Notes under the pieces: generated by a model
The model's input: only the letters and a program-made list of their open reading frames with translations
The model's database searches: none
What the model was told of the DNA's origin: nothing
From: Pseudooceanicola antarcticus
GTDB lineage: Bacteria > Pseudomonadota > Alphaproteobacteria > Rhodobacterales > Rhodobacteraceae
Length of the DNA stretch: 64,000 nt
Assembly: GCF_900215355.1 (NCBI RefSeq)
Contig: NZ_OBEA01000001.1
Coordinates: 806,001 to 870,000, forward strand
Direction: 5' to 3'
Translations under genes and position numbers: made by a program
Part shown: positions 41,709 to 51,203 of the stretch, one piece after another
Numbering within the stretch: position 1 is the first letter of the stretch
Layout of the letters: each line of letters begins with the position of its first letter

Positions 41709-42572
41709 ATGAGCCGCATCGTCTACGTGAATGGTGAGTATATCCCCGAGGCAGAGGCCAAGGTTTCGATCTTCGACCGTGGTTTCCTGATGGCCGATGG
41801 CGTCTACGAGGTGACCTCGGTGCTGGGCGGCAAGCTGATCGACTTCGCGGGCCACGCCAAGCGCCTCGAGCGCTCGCTGAACGAGCTCGACATGCCCGCC
41901 CCCTGCACCATGGACGAGCTGCTGGAGATCCACCGCCAGCTGGTCGAGAAGAACGACATCGACGAAGGCCTGGTCTACCTGCAGGTCACTCGTGGCTCGG
42001 ACGGCGACCGCGATTTCGTCTTCCCCGACCCCGAGACCACCAAGCCGACCCTGGTGCTGTTCACGCAGAACAAACCCGGCCTGGCCGACAGCCCGGCGGC
42101 CAAGAAAGGTGCCAAGATCCTCTCGGTCCCGGACATCCGCTGGCACCGCCGCGACATCAAGACCGTGCAGCTGCTCTACCCCTCCATGGCCAAGATGATG
42201 GCCAAGAAGGCCGGCTGCGACGACGCCTGGCTGGTCGAGGACGGTTTCGTCACCGAGGGCTCGTCGAACAACGCCTATATCGTCAAGGGCAACAAGATCA
42301 TCACCCGTGAGCTGTCGACCGACATCCTGCACGGCATCACCCGCGCCGCGGTGCTGAAGCTGGCCGCCGAGGCGCAGATGGAAGTCGAAGAGCGCAACTT
42401 CACCATCGAGGAAGCCCAGCAGGCGGATGAGGCCTTCACGACCTCCGCCTCTGCCTTCGTCATGCCGGTGGTCGAGATCGACGGCACCCAGCTGGGCGAC
42501 GGCACGCCGGGCAAGACCGCCCTGCGCCTGCGCGAGATCTACCTGGACGAAATGCGCAAGGCCGCCGTCTGA
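41709..42572 (+). CDS. dat: D-amino-acid transaminase (class IV aminotransferase)
   Basis: 287 residues, the size of D-alanine aminotransferase. Fold type IV PLP enzyme: YVNGEYIPEAEAKVSIFDRG, the PLP Lys in RRDIKTVQLL (~150), EDGFVTEGSSNNAYIV, HGITRAAVLKLAAE and TTSASAFVMPVVEIDG. Swaps amino groups between D-amino acids and 2-oxoglutarate/pyruvate. Downstream of dgcN-dgcA, it fits a D-amino-acid catabolic locus: D-Glu from this reaction could feed DgcN. Confidence 0.9.
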   Translation: MSRIVYVNGEYIPEAEAKVSIFDRGFLMADGVYEVTSVLGGKLIDFAGHAKRLERSLNELDMPAPCTMDELLEIHRQLVEKNDIDEGLVYLQVTRGSDGDRDFVFPDPETTKPTLVLFTQNKPGLADSPAAKKGAKILSVPDIRWHRRDIKTVQLLYPSMAKMMAKKAGCDDAWLVEDGFVTEGSSNNAYIVKGNKIITRELSTDILHGITRAAVLKLAAEAQMEVEERNFTIEEAQQADEAFTTSASAFVMPVVEIDGTQLGDGTPGKTALRLREIYLDEMRKAAV

Positions 42573-42730
42573 GGCGGGACGTGGAAGGTGGGATGGCTCC
42601 CACCCTATGGATTTGGCGAGGCGCGGGCGAAAGCCCGCGCCTTTCTGCCGTTTGGCGGGCCGGGACGTGGCGGGGCTGTGCGAATCCCCCGCGCCGTGCC
42701 AAGGCTGCGCCGATTGTCCGAGAGAGCCCC

Positions 42731-43459
42731 ATGCGCGCCGCCCTGTTCCTAGCCCCGCTGCTTTGCCTTGCCACCCCCGCCGCCGCGGACCTTTGCCGCT
42801 ATCGTCCCGGCGAGGTGCTGTCGGATGTCGGCGGCTCGATGCTGGGCGATGCGATCCGCAGCGGCGCGGGCTTCGACCTGTCTGACGTGGCCTCGGGTGC
42901 CAACCTGCTGAGCCCCAGCCCCGACGGCAACCGGATCGCCGAGGTCACGGGCGTCGTCGCCGCCGCGGTCTCGGCCCCGGTCTCGGTGGTCGCGGGGGTC
43001 ATCGGCATCTCGGCCTTCGAGGGCGTCTGTTCCCTGCGCGAGGCGCGGCGCAGCGACAGCGCCGCGGTGCTGGATGTCCTGCTCTACATGGCGGAAGACG
43101 CCGACCCCGCCCGCTTTGTCCTGCTGGACGCCGACAGGGGGCCGGAGGCGGCGGTGCTGCGCCTGATCGATCCCGAGGGCGTGGCACGGGACTACACGGT
43201 CAGCGACCTCGAGATCGTAGACGGCGAGCTGCGCGAGCGCCGCCTCGGTCGCAACCGAGTGCTGGGCAAGGTCACCTTCCGCATGCCCGCCGAAACCCTG
43301 ATACTGGGCGATGAGCCCTACCGCCTGGAGATGCCCGAGGGCCCGGCACCGCTGCCCGATGTCTCGGTGGCGCCGCTGCCTCCGGGACCGCCGCCGCTGC
43401 CCGAGGGACCGGTCGCGCGGCCCAAGACGGTGAAGCCCGCACCGCCCATGCAGAACTGA
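42731..43459 (+). CDS. Secreted protein with Pro-rich tail, unknown function
   Basis: 242 residues from ATG 42731. Signal peptide (MRAALFLAPLLCLATPAAA). The mature part begins with a Cys (LCRYRPGEVL) and has a second at GVCSLREARR, with a hydrophobic Gly/Ala/Val stretch between (VAAAVSAPVSVVAGVIGISA, ~78-97) that could be membrane-inserting. The last ~35 residues are Pro-rich. No family recognised. A terminator follows. Confidence 0.78.
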   Translation: MRAALFLAPLLCLATPAAADLCRYRPGEVLSDVGGSMLGDAIRSGAGFDLSDVASGANLLSPSPDGNRIAEVTGVVAAAVSAPVSVVAGVIGISAFEGVCSLREARRSDSAAVLDVLLYMAEDADPARFVLLDADRGPEAAVLRLIDPEGVARDYTVSDLEIVDGELRERRLGRNRVLGKVTFRMPAETLILGDEPYRLEMPEGPAPLPDVSVAPLPPGPPPLPEGPVARPKTVKPAPPMQN

Positions 43460-43490
43460 CGCCGGGCAGGAATGACGGCAGCCGCAACTG

Positions 43491-43520
43491 AAAAAGGCCC
43501 GAGCAGAGCTCGGGCCTTTT
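43491..43520. terminator. Bidirectional Rho-independent terminator
   Basis: Stem GGCCCGAGC/GCTCGGGCC (43496-43504 with 43508-43516) flanked by AAAAA and TTTT, so it works in both directions. It separates the convergent secreted-protein and nhaA genes. Confidence 0.9.
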
Positions 43521-43541
43521 CGCGTTTCAGGGGCGTGGCGT

Positions 43542-44747
43542 TCAGGCCAGCTCGGTCTTGGGCTCAGGCTCGTGCTTGTGCACGTCGCCATCGCGGGAGG
43601 CGATCTTGAGCACAGTGAAGCCCAGCACCGCCGAGATGGCAGAGCCGGTCAGCACGCCGAGGCGGACCGAGTTCATCAGCGTGGGATCGGCGAAGCTGAG
43701 CGTGCCGATGAAGAGCGACATGGTGAAGCCGATACCGGCAAGGCAGGCGACACCGTAGATATGCGCCCAGTTGGCCCCCGTGGGCATGCGGGCGATGCCG
43801 GTCTTCACCATCACCCAGACCACGCCGAAGACACCCACCTGCTTGCCCAGCACAAGGCCACCCGCGATGCCGAGCGCCAGCGGGTCCAGCAGGTCGGCGA
43901 AGGTCAGCCCGGTCAGGTTCACGCCCGCGTTGCCGAAGGCAAAGAGCGGCACGATGAAGAACAGCACATAGGGCGAGAGACCATGCTCGAGCGCGTGCAG
44001 GGGCGACTTGCCGTAGCGGTCCTTGATCGGGATGAAGAAGGCCGCCAGCACGCCCGCCAGGGTCGCGTGGACGCCGGACTTCAGCACCAGGAACCACAGC
44101 ACCACCGCCAGCAGCAGGGTCGGCGCGATCCGGTGCGCCTTGCGGCGCAGCTGGATGTACATGCCGGCCAGCGGGATCAGCGCCAGGAACAGGTAGTCGA
44201 TCTGCAGATCGGCCGTGTAGAAGAGCGCGATCACCACGATGGCGCCCATGTCATCCAGGATCGCCAGCGTCAGCAGGAAGATCTTAAGCGACGAGGGCAC
44301 CTTGGGGCCGACAAGCGCCAGCACGCCGAGCGCGAAGGCAATGTCGGTCGCCGCCGGGATGGCCCAGCCACCCAGGGTCGCGGAATTGCCGAGGTTCAGA
44401 GAGACATAGACGATCGCCGGGCAGGCCATGCCGGCAATCGCCGCCACGCCGGGCATCACCACGTCCGCCGGGTTCTTCAGCTTGCCTTCCAGCAGCTCGT
44501 ATTTCAGTTCGAGCCCGACCAGGAAGAAGAAGATCGCCATCAGACCGTCGTTGATCCAATGCAGCAGCGAGTTCTTCAGCTCGCTCTCCCCGAAGGAGAT
44601 CTTTAGATAGGTGTGCAGCCAGTCGTCATAGGCCGGCCCCAGAGAGGAATTGGCGACGATCAGCGCCAGGGCAGTTGCCAGGATCAGGAATATCCCGCCC
44701 GAAGCATCACTCGAAAAAAATCTGTCCAACTCGCGCCGTAGCCCCAT
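43542..44747 (-). CDS. nhaA: Na+/H+ antiporter NhaA
   Basis: 401 residues, about 11-12 membrane helices. NhaA marks: the start FFSSDASGGIFLILATALAL, LLHWINDGLMAIFFFLVGLE, the paired aspartates in TLAILDDMGAIVVIALFYT, PAATDIAFALGVLALVG and GIGFTMSLFIGTLSF. Exchanges external protons for internal sodium, holding pH and salt balance, in line with a marine organism. Single gene. Confidence 0.96.
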   Translation of the reverse strand: MGLRRELDRFFSSDASGGIFLILATALALIVANSSLGPAYDDWLHTYLKISFGESELKNSLLHWINDGLMAIFFFLVGLELKYELLEGKLKNPADVVMPGVAAIAGMACPAIVYVSLNLGNSATLGGWAIPAATDIAFALGVLALVGPKVPSSLKIFLLTLAILDDMGAIVVIALFYTADLQIDYLFLALIPLAGMYIQLRRKAHRIAPTLLLAVVLWFLVLKSGVHATLAGVLAAFFIPIKDRYGKSPLHALEHGLSPYVLFFIVPLFAFGNAGVNLTGLTFADLLDPLALGIAGGLVLGKQVGVFGVVWVMVKTGIARMPTGANWAHIYGVACLAGIGFTMSLFIGTLSFADPTLMNSVRLGVLTGSAISAVLGFTVLKIASRDGDVHKHEPEPKTELA

Positions 44748-44879
44748 TCCCGTCTCCTCGTCTATTCCAGGTCTTGAACATGCTTTTTGCCTCGGGGGCG
44801 AACCTCAAGGCATCATGATGCAGATGGGGTCTCCGGTGCCCGGCTCAAGAGCCAGTTAACCGAAAAGTGACCCTATCGG

Positions 44880-45191
44880 TTACTTTTCGTTGACGTTCTC
44901 TTTGAAAGCCTTGCTGAAAGCTTCCTGCTGCGCGTCGCTGGCCTCGGACTGGTGCTGCGACTTCCACTGGTCATAGGGCATGCCGTAGAAGATCTCTCGC
45001 GCCTCTTCCTTGTCCATGTCGATGCCACGCTCCTGCGCGGCTTCCATGTACCAGCGGCTGAGGCAGTTGCGGCAGAACCCGGCCAGGTTCATCAGGTCGA
45101 TGTTCTGCACATCGGTGCGCTTTTCCATCAGGTGCGCGCGCAGGGTGCGGAAGGCGGCTGCCTCCAGTTCGATGCGGGTCTGGTCGTCCAT
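44880..45191 (-). CDS. DUF1244 protein
   Basis: 103 residues from ATG 45191, which has AGGAGG five bases upstream. Typical DUF1244 text: IELEAAAFRTLRAHLMEKRT, DVQNIDLMNLAGFCRNCLSRWY and EAREIFYGMPYDQWKS. C-R-N-C could bind a metal. Function unknown; conserved across proteobacteria. First of a minus-strand cluster read together with the CHMI-like gene upstream (gap ~14 bp). Confidence 0.9.
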   Translation of the reverse strand: MDDQTRIELEAAAFRTLRAHLMEKRTDVQNIDLMNLAGFCRNCLSRWYMEAAQERGIDMDKEEAREIFYGMPYDQWKSQHQSEASDAQQEAFSKAFKENVNEK

Positions 45192-45205
45192 GATGTCCTC
45201 CTGTG

Positions 45206-45547
45206 TCATCCCTGAGATAGGCCGCCGCGCTTGCGGAAGGAAGCCCTGGGGATGCGGGCGGTCTCGACGCCGAGGGCGATCTCGGGCGGCAGATGCGCCT
45301 CGAGCACCGTCATCACCGCATCCGCCAGCTCGACGTGCTGGCTTTCAGGACGCGAGTCCATCAGGCGCAGGCAGACATTGACGAAGCCCGGTTCGCCCGA
45401 GAGCAGGCGGAAGGCGCTGACTTCGTGGGCGCGCAGCTTCACGGCGCTTTCGGGGACCTCGGGGTGGGCCGCCATGGCGGCGCAGAGCGCGTCGGGCAGG
45501 GCCGGGGGCAGGGCGAGGCCGCCGAATTCGATCACGATATGGGGCAT
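45206..45547 (-). CDS. 5-carboxymethyl-2-hydroxymuconate isomerase-like tautomerase
   Basis: 113 residues from ATG 45547 (GGAGG upstream). Starts MPHIVIEF, with Pro2 that serves as catalytic base in the tautomerase superfamily, and has the CHMI segment VNVCLRLMDSRPESQHVELA DAV in two parts (VNVCLRLMDSR and QHVELADAVM). True CHMI acts in homoprotocatechuate degradation, but no other gene of that route is nearby, so the substrate is open. Confidence 0.82.
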   Translation of the reverse strand: MPHIVIEFGGLALPPALPDALCAAMAAHPEVPESAVKLRAHEVSAFRLLSGEPGFVNVCLRLMDSRPESQHVELADAVMTVLEAHLPPEIALGVETARIPRASFRKRGGLSQG

Positions 45548-45563
45548 GGGGCCTCCGGTCTGG

Positions 45564-45863
45564 TCAGGCTGGGTAGTCGGGCAGGGCGATGCGGGTGCCG
45601 CGCGGCAGCTCGGCGGCCAGGGCCTCGCCCGCGGCATGGGTCAGTTGCAGGATATCGGCATCGACAGGGCCGTCGAGGCGTAGCTCGACCAGCGGCAACC
45701 CGTCTTCGGGCAGCGGCTGCTCTTCGGCCAGCAGGCCGAAGTCGTCCATCTCTTCCATGTAGGGCGCAAGGCCCGAGAGGATGCCGACGAGGGCCCGGTA
45801 GGGCACCTCCAGCCCGTGGAAGTCGATGATCAGGCGGGTGCCGCTGGCAACGTCTTCGCTCAT
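45564..45863 (-). CDS. Small protein of unknown function
   Basis: 99 residues, acidic (GLAPYMEEMDDFGLLAEEQP), no signal peptide or membrane helix. Strand-helix pattern with LIIDFHGLEVPYRALVGIL at the start and LVELRLDGPVDADILQLT in the middle. Overlaps the N-formylglutamate amidohydrolase stop by 4 bases and precedes the CHMI-like gene by 16 bp, so it is part of that operon. Family not recognised. Confidence 0.75.
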   Translation of the reverse strand: MSEDVASGTRLIIDFHGLEVPYRALVGILSGLAPYMEEMDDFGLLAEEQPLPEDGLPLVELRLDGPVDADILQLTHAAGEALAAELPRGTRIALPDYPA

Positions 45864-46600
45864 AGCCCGGTCTCCGCCAGCACCTCTTCCAGGATCGGCG
45901 CCAGGCGCTCGGCCCAGGCGCGCTGCTGCTCGGGCGTGGCGATCAGGTCGTTGCGCAGCTCGATCAGCACATTGGGCAAGCCATGGGCGATGGCGTGGCG
46001 GTCGACCGCATCGCCGGGCAGGTGGCCACCATAGGGCTCGTTGGCACCGACGCAGAGGTCGGGCTCCTGCGCGAGGCGCGCGATCAGCGGCGCCGAGAGG
46101 CGTTCGTCGGCGGCATAGAGCACGCCGATCTGCCAGGGGCGCGGCGGGCGGCCCTTCAGCTGCGGCGTGAAGGAATGGATCGACAGGTAGACGCGATCCG
46201 CGCGGGCGGCGACCAGCTGACCGAGGGCGGCGTGGTAGGGCCGGTAGCAGGCCTCCAGCCGCGCCTCCAGCTCTGCCGGGCCGGCGTGGCGGTTGCCGGG
46301 GATGATCGTACCGTCATAGAGCTTCATCAGCAGCGTCGGATCGTCCTCGCCGCGGTTCGGGTCGATCACCAGGCGCGAGAAGTTCGACAGGATCGCAGGC
46401 GCATCAAGCACTTCGCCAAGCGCCGCGGTGACCCCCGCCGCGCCCGGATCATAGGCGATATGGCGGGACATCTCGCTTTGGGACAGCCCAAGACTACCGT
46501 CGCCGACGAATCCCGGTACGGTGTTGGCAGCATGATCGCAGGTGACAAGCCAGCGGGACGGACGCTCCTGTCCAAGGATTTGGTAAGGGACATATGTCAT
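45860..46600 (-). CDS. N-formylglutamate amidohydrolase-family protein
   Basis: 246 residues from ATG 46600 (MTYVPYQILG). Family marks: VTCDHAANTVPG (~20-31), HIAYDPGAAGVTAALGEVLD, SRLVIDPNR, VYLSIHSFTPQLKG and HLPGDAVDRHAIAHGLPNVLIELRNDL. HutG-type enzymes release formate and glutamate from N-formylglutamate; this shorter branch is found widely outside hut operons and may act on another N-acyl compound. First gene of the minus-strand cluster. Confidence 0.88.
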   Translation of the reverse strand: MTYVPYQILGQERPSRWLVTCDHAANTVPGFVGDGSLGLSQSEMSRHIAYDPGAAGVTAALGEVLDAPAILSNFSRLVIDPNRGEDDPTLLMKLYDGTIIPGNRHAGPAELEARLEACYRPYHAALGQLVAARADRVYLSIHSFTPQLKGRPPRPWQIGVLYAADERLSAPLIARLAQEPDLCVGANEPYGGHLPGDAVDRHAIAHGLPNVLIELRNDLIATPEQQRAWAERLAPILEEVLAETGL

Positions 46601-46713
46601 CCGGCTGTCACCTCTATTCGAGACATATAGGCGCCATTGGCAATCGCAACGCCGCGCTTTAGTGTAGATGTGAACGCTAACATTCCCGGCGGGGCCGGGA
46701 AGCGACAACGGGG

Positions 46714-48177
46714 ATGACCTTAATGAGACGTCAGCGCAACACGAAAATCGTCGCCACCCTGGGCCCGGCGTCCTCGGACTACGAGACGATCCGCGCGCTT
46801 CATGAAGCCGGGGCGGATGTCTTCCGTCTGAACATGTCCCACGGCAGCCATGACGAGATCCGCGAACGCCACCGCATCATCCGCCGCATCGAGCGGGACC
46901 TGGACTCGGTGATCGGCATCCTCGCCGACCTTCAGGGCCCGAAGCTGCGCGTTGGCACCTTCGCCTCGGAAGACGGTGAGGATCTGGTCGAGGGCCAGGA
47001 CTTCCGCCTCGACCTGGACACGACGCCCGGCACCTCCGAGCGGGTGAACCTGCCCCACCCCGAGATCTTCGCGGCGCTCGAGCCCGGCTCCTCCCTGCTG
47101 GTCAACGACGGCAAGATCCGCCTCAAGGTGAAGGACTGCGGCCCCGATTTCGCCGATTGCGAAGTCACCGTCGGCGGCACGATTTCCAACCGCAAGGGCG
47201 TGAACGTCCCCGACGTGGTGCTGCCGCTGGCCGCGCTGTCGGAGAAGGACCGCAAGGACCTGGAGTTCACCTGTCAGCTGGGTGTCGACTGGATCGCGCT
47301 CAGCTTCGTGCAGCGCCCCGAGGACATGCACGAGGCCCGCAAGCTGGTCGATGGCCGCGCCGCCGTCCTGGCCAAGATCGAGAAACCCGCCGCGGTGAAG
47401 AGCTTCGACGAGATCCTCGAGGTGTCCGACGGTATCATGGTCGCCCGTGGTGACCTGGGCGTCGAACTGCCCGTCCACGCGGTGCCGCCGATCCAGAAGC
47501 GCCTGATCCGCAAGTGCCGCGCCGCGGCCAAGCCGGTGATCGTCGCCACCCAGATGCTGGAATCCATGATCGAGAGCCCGATGCCCACGCGGGCCGAGGT
47601 CTCGGACGTGGCCGCCGCCATCTACGAGGGCACCGACGCCGTGATGCTCTCGGCGGAATCGGCCGCCGGTCAGTACCCGGTCGAAGCGGTCAAGACGATG
47701 GACAACGTGGCCCAGGAGGTCGAGGGCGACAAGCTCTACCGCGAGGTGATCGAGGCGCAGCGGTCGTCCATCTCGGGCGTGGGCTCGGTGGCAGAAGGCA
47801 TCGTGGCCGCCTCGCGCGAGATCGCCGAGACGACCAACATCTGCGCCATCTGCTGTTTCACCCAGTCCGGCACCACCGCGCTTCTGGTCAGCCGTGAAAA
47901 GCCCCGCGTGCCGATCCTGGCGCTGACCTCGCTGCGCGGCACCGCGCGGCGTCTGACCCTGTCCTGGGGCGTTATGAACCTGGTCGTCGGCGAGTTGTCG
48001 CGCTTCAAGCAGGCCGTGGTCAATGCCGCCCGTGGCGCCCGCACCACCGGCCTGGCCGGAGAGAACGACTCGATCGTCGTGACCGCCGGTGTGCCCTTCA
48101 ACACCTCGGGCACCACCAACATCCTGCGCGTCGCCCCCTGTGAAGAGCGCCTGATCTTCGCAGCCGACCCCGAGTAA
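46714..48177 (+). CDS. pyk: Pyruvate kinase
   Basis: 487 residues, normal length. NTKIVATLGPAS at the start, FRLNMSHGSH, ADLQGPKLRVG, WIALSFVQRPEDM, VLAKIEKPAAV, MVARGDLGVELPV, ATQMLESMIESPMPTRAEVS and MLSAESAAGQYP, then the C-terminal domain. Converts PEP and ADP to pyruvate and ATP. ATG 46723 (MRRQRNTK) is an equally good start. Divergent from the amidohydrolase operon. Confidence 0.97.
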   Translation: MTLMRRQRNTKIVATLGPASSDYETIRALHEAGADVFRLNMSHGSHDEIRERHRIIRRIERDLDSVIGILADLQGPKLRVGTFASEDGEDLVEGQDFRLDLDTTPGTSERVNLPHPEIFAALEPGSSLLVNDGKIRLKVKDCGPDFADCEVTVGGTISNRKGVNVPDVVLPLAALSEKDRKDLEFTCQLGVDWIALSFVQRPEDMHEARKLVDGRAAVLAKIEKPAAVKSFDEILEVSDGIMVARGDLGVELPVHAVPPIQKRLIRKCRAAAKPVIVATQMLESMIESPMPTRAEVSDVAAAIYEGTDAVMLSAESAAGQYPVEAVKTMDNVAQEVEGDKLYREVIEAQRSSISGVGSVAEGIVAASREIAETTNICAICCFTQSGTTALLVSREKPRVPILALTSLRGTARRLTLSWGVMNLVVGELSRFKQAVVNAARGARTTGLAGENDSIVVTAGVPFNTSGTTNILRVAPCEERLIFAADPE

Positions 48178-48227
48178 GCGCGGATTAGGCTTTGCCCCCC
48201 GGCGCCCGGATGGGATAGGCCGGGGGC

Positions 48228-48458
48228 ATGAACTTCGACATGATCTATGCAGGCGGAGTCCTGCTCTGCCTGCTCGCCATCCCCGCCCTGGTCTCGGCCT
48301 GGGCGGACCGGCGTCTGCCCTCGGTCTCGGCCTTCTCCATCTGCTGTGGCGCGGGAATGGTGGCCTGGGCCTACCTCGACGACCCCGAGCGCTATGCGCC
48401 GCGCAATCTGCCGGATGTCTTCATCCGCGTTCTGGCCGAGGTGCTGCGCGCCATTTGA
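48228..48458 (+). CDS. Small membrane protein
   Basis: 76 residues with two hydrophobic helices (MIYAGGVLLCLLAIPALVSA and SAFSICCGAGMVAWAYL) and a short tail ending FIRVLAEVLRAI. No family name known to me; small two-helix proteins beside pyk are seen in related genomes. Lies 50 bp after pyk. Confidence 0.7.
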   Translation: MNFDMIYAGGVLLCLLAIPALVSAWADRRLPSVSAFSICCGAGMVAWAYLDDPERYAPRNLPDVFIRVLAEVLRAI

Positions 48459-48596
48459 CGTCGCGGGCAGCGGGCCATTTGCCCCGCTTACCCCTTGCCA
48501 AAAGGCGAATCCGCCCATATACGCCCGATCTCTACCTGCGCGGCCGGCCGACGAGGCATGCCGAGTCGCGTGTAATTCTCATAAGAGGAGACGAAA

Positions 48597-48803
48597 ATGC
48601 CCAAGATGAAGACCAAGTCGAGCGCCAAGAAGCGCTTCAAGGTGACCGGGACCGGCAAGATCCTGGCTGGTCAGGCCGGCAAGCGCCACGGCATGATCAA
48701 GCGCTCCACCAAGTTCATCCGTACCGCACGCGGCACGACCACCCTGTCGAAGGCTGATGAGCAGATCATCAAGCCGATGATGCCCTACGCCCGCAAGAAA
48801 TAA
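48597..48803 (+). CDS. rpmI: 50S ribosomal protein L35
   Basis: 68 residues; [20 protein letters not shown] and KRHGMIKRS are diagnostic. AGAGGAG precedes the ATG. Followed after 12 bp by rplT, the normal order; infC is not directly upstream here. Confidence 0.97.
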   Translation: MPKMKTKSSAKKRFKVTGTGKILAGQAGKRHGMIKRSTKFIRTARGTTTLSKADEQIIKPMMPYARKK

Positions 48804-48815
48804 GGAGGTCGCAGT

Positions 48816-49181
48816 ATGTCCCGTGTTAAAGGTGGTACCACGACCCACGCCCGTCACAAGAAGGTCATCAAGGCAGCAAAAGGCTACTACGGCCGCCGCA
48901 AGAATACCTTCAAGGTCGCCCGTCAGGCCGTCGACAAGGCCAACCAGTACGCAACCCGTGACCGCAAGAACCGCAAGCGCAATTTCCGCGCCCTGTGGAT
49001 CCAGCGGATCAACGCAGGTGTGCGTGCGCATGACGAAGCCATGACCTACTCGCGTTTCATCAACGGTCTGACCCTGGCCGGCATCGAAGTGGACCGTAAG
49101 GTTCTCGCCGACCTGGCCGTCAACGAACCCGCAGCTTTCGCCGCGATCGTCGACCAGGCCAAGGAAGCCCTGGCCGCCTAA
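48816..49181 (+). CDS. rplT: 50S ribosomal protein L20
   Basis: 121 residues; [40 protein letters not shown] and YSRFINGL are diagnostic. AAGGAGG precedes the start. Binds 23S rRNA early in large-subunit assembly. A strong terminator follows. Confidence 0.97.
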   Translation: MSRVKGGTTTHARHKKVIKAAKGYYGRRKNTFKVARQAVDKANQYATRDRKNRKRNFRALWIQRINAGVRAHDEAMTYSRFINGLTLAGIEVDRKVLADLAVNEPAAFAAIVDQAKEALAA

Positions 49182-49206
49182 GCGACCGGACCTTCCGAGA
49201 GACAGG

Positions 49207-49237
49207 AAACCCCGCTCCCATCGGAGCGGGGTTTTTT
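49207..49237 (+). terminator. Rho-independent terminator of rpmI-rplT
   Basis: Stem CCCCGCTCC/GGAGCGGGG (49210-49218 with 49223-49231) followed by TTTTTT, 26 bp after the rplT stop. Confidence 0.93.
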
Positions 49238-49342
49238 CGTGCCCGCGCCATGGCCTCTGCCCAGCCCGCGCCGCCGGCCCATGATCCTTGCATTCCCGTC
49301 CACCTGTGGTAACCCCGTCGCGGTCTGCGAACGGAGGCGGTG

Positions 49343-50407
49343 ATGGACGATCTGAAGGCGAAATATCTTGGGCTCATTTCCGGCGCGGAGAGCGAATCCG
49401 CATTGGAAGAGCTGCGCGTTCAGGCCGTGGGCAAGAAGGGCGAGATTTCCCTCAAGATGCGCGAACTGGGCAAGATGACCCCGGAAGAGCGCCAGGTGAT
49501 GGGCCCGAAGCTCAACGCCCTCAAGGACGAGATCAACTCCGCCCTTGCCGCCAAGAAGGCCGGCCTGGCCGATGCGGCGCTGGATGAGCGCCTGAAGGCC
49601 GAATGGCTGGACGTCACCCTGCCGACCCGGACGCAGCGCCAGGGCTCGATCCACCCGGTCAGCCAGGTCTGGGAAGAATGCACCGCGATCTTCGCCGACA
49701 TGGGCTTTGCCGTGGCCGAAGGGCCGCAGATCGAGACCGACTGGTACAACTTCGACGCCCTGAACATCCCCGGCCACCACCCCGCGCGGGCCGAGATGGA
49801 CACCTTCTACATGCACCGCGCAGAGGGCGACGACCGTCCGCCCCACGTGCTGCGCACCCATACCTCGCCCGTGCAGATCCGCTCGCTGGAGGCCACTGGC
49901 GCGCCGACGCGGATCATCTGCCCCGGCCGCGTCTACCGCGCCGATTACGACCAGACCCACACGCCGATGTTCCACCAGGTCGAGGGCCTGGCCATCGACC
50001 GCGATATCTCGATGGCGAACCTGAAATGGGTGCTGGAGGAGTTCTTCTCGGCCTATTTCGGCACCAAGGTGAAGACCCGCTTCCGCGCCTCCCACTTCCC
50101 CTTCACCGAGCCTTCGGCCGAGGTCGACATCCAGTGCTCCTGGGAGAACGGCACCGTGAAGGTGGGCGAGGGCGACGGCTGGCTGGAAGTCCTGGGCTCC
50201 GGCATGGTGCACCCCAAGGTGCTTCAGGCAGGCGGGATCGACCCGAACGAGTGGCAGGGCTTCGCCTTCGGCATGGGCATCGACCGGATCGCCATGCTGA
50301 AATACGGCATCCCGGACCTGCGGGCGTTCTTCGACAGCGACCTGCGCTGGCTGAGGCACTACGGGTTCAGCGCGCTGCAGGTGCCGACGATCCGCGGCGG
50401 GGTTTGA
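49343..50407 (+). CDS. pheS: Phenylalanyl-tRNA synthetase alpha subunit
   Basis: 354 residues from ATG 49343 (GGAGG five bases before). N-terminal coiled coil, then class II core: [72 protein letters not shown] and [19 protein letters not shown]. Charges tRNA-Phe with PheT. pheT is not adjacent but begins 2.7 kb downstream on the same strand. Confidence 0.97.
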   Translation: MDDLKAKYLGLISGAESESALEELRVQAVGKKGEISLKMRELGKMTPEERQVMGPKLNALKDEINSALAAKKAGLADAALDERLKAEWLDVTLPTRTQRQGSIHPVSQVWEECTAIFADMGFAVAEGPQIETDWYNFDALNIPGHHPARAEMDTFYMHRAEGDDRPPHVLRTHTSPVQIRSLEATGAPTRIICPGRVYRADYDQTHTPMFHQVEGLAIDRDISMANLKWVLEEFFSAYFGTKVKTRFRASHFPFTEPSAEVDIQCSWENGTVKVGEGDGWLEVLGSGMVHPKVLQAGGIDPNEWQGFAFGMGIDRIAMLKYGIPDLRAFFDSDLRWLRHYGFSALQVPTIRGGV

Positions 50408-50410
50408 CCC

Positions 50411-51031
50411 ATGGGCGAGGCAATCACGGTTTGCGAGAGCATCTGCCGTGATTTCTCGCTGATTTGGTTCTTAGAGCCCAAGCCCTTTCAGGCGCTGCTG
50501 ACGCTTCTTGCGGCGCTTATTGCTTCTCTTACCGCTCTCTACATCGCTATTTGCGTCTATCCCCGTCAGAAGTCACTGGATCAAAAGCTTGAAGCTGCGC
50601 GAGAGGCTCGCACCGTTTGTCTGCTAGTGCATCAAAGCTACTATGACCTGCACAAGAGGATCTTCCTTTTAGGGCGCCCTTCGAGCCCTTTAGGCAATAA
50701 GTCAGGAGAGTTCCGCGACCTTCGACAGGAAGTTGAACGTGTCGTGGAAGAAATTCAGATAGAGGCGGACTTCGCTTTCTCCCAGCTGAAAGTGGTCGCT
50801 TCCGCTCGAGTTGTCGCAGCAGGGAGCCTCCTGTTTGACCGCTTCTGGAAGTTTTCAATTGGGCTCCAGGCTAACAAAAAGGTGCTCAGTCTAGCCAGCG
50901 AGGTCGAGGCGCAGGTCTTGATGAGAGCACTCGCGTCTTCAGCATTTAGTGGTTGGGGAGACGATTTTGACGGGTTTATTGAAGCTGTCAGAGCTGAATA
51001 TGGCCTAAGTCAGCACAGGCCGTCTCGATGA
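50411..51031 (+). CDS. Membrane-anchored protein of unknown function, inserted after pheS
   Basis: 206 residues, starting 3 bp after pheS. One clear transmembrane helix (PFQALLTLLAALIASLTALYIAI, ~25-47), then a cytoplasmic helical domain with coiled-coil character (SLDQKLEAAREARTV, DLRQEVERVVEEIQIE). GC and codon use are clearly lower than pheS and pheT, a sign of recent acquisition. No family recognised. It could use pheS transcription. Confidence 0.75.
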   Translation: MGEAITVCESICRDFSLIWFLEPKPFQALLTLLAALIASLTALYIAICVYPRQKSLDQKLEAAREARTVCLLVHQSYYDLHKRIFLLGRPSSPLGNKSGEFRDLRQEVERVVEEIQIEADFAFSQLKVVASARVVAAGSLLFDRFWKFSIGLQANKKVLSLASEVEAQVLMRALASSAFSGWGDDFDGFIEAVRAEYGLSQHRPSR

Positions 51032-51203
51032 CTCCCAAGGCCAACCTCCTAACGCGGGGGGGCGGTCGGGGGCTGGCCGGGCCTCAAGCGTCCCGGCTGG
51101 GGCATAAGTTCGACGTTCCACTCTCCCTGCTCTGAGCCCCCGTTCCTGCGCGCTTCTGCCCAAGGGGGGAACTCCGGGAGACACCCCCACAAACCACGCC
51201 ACC

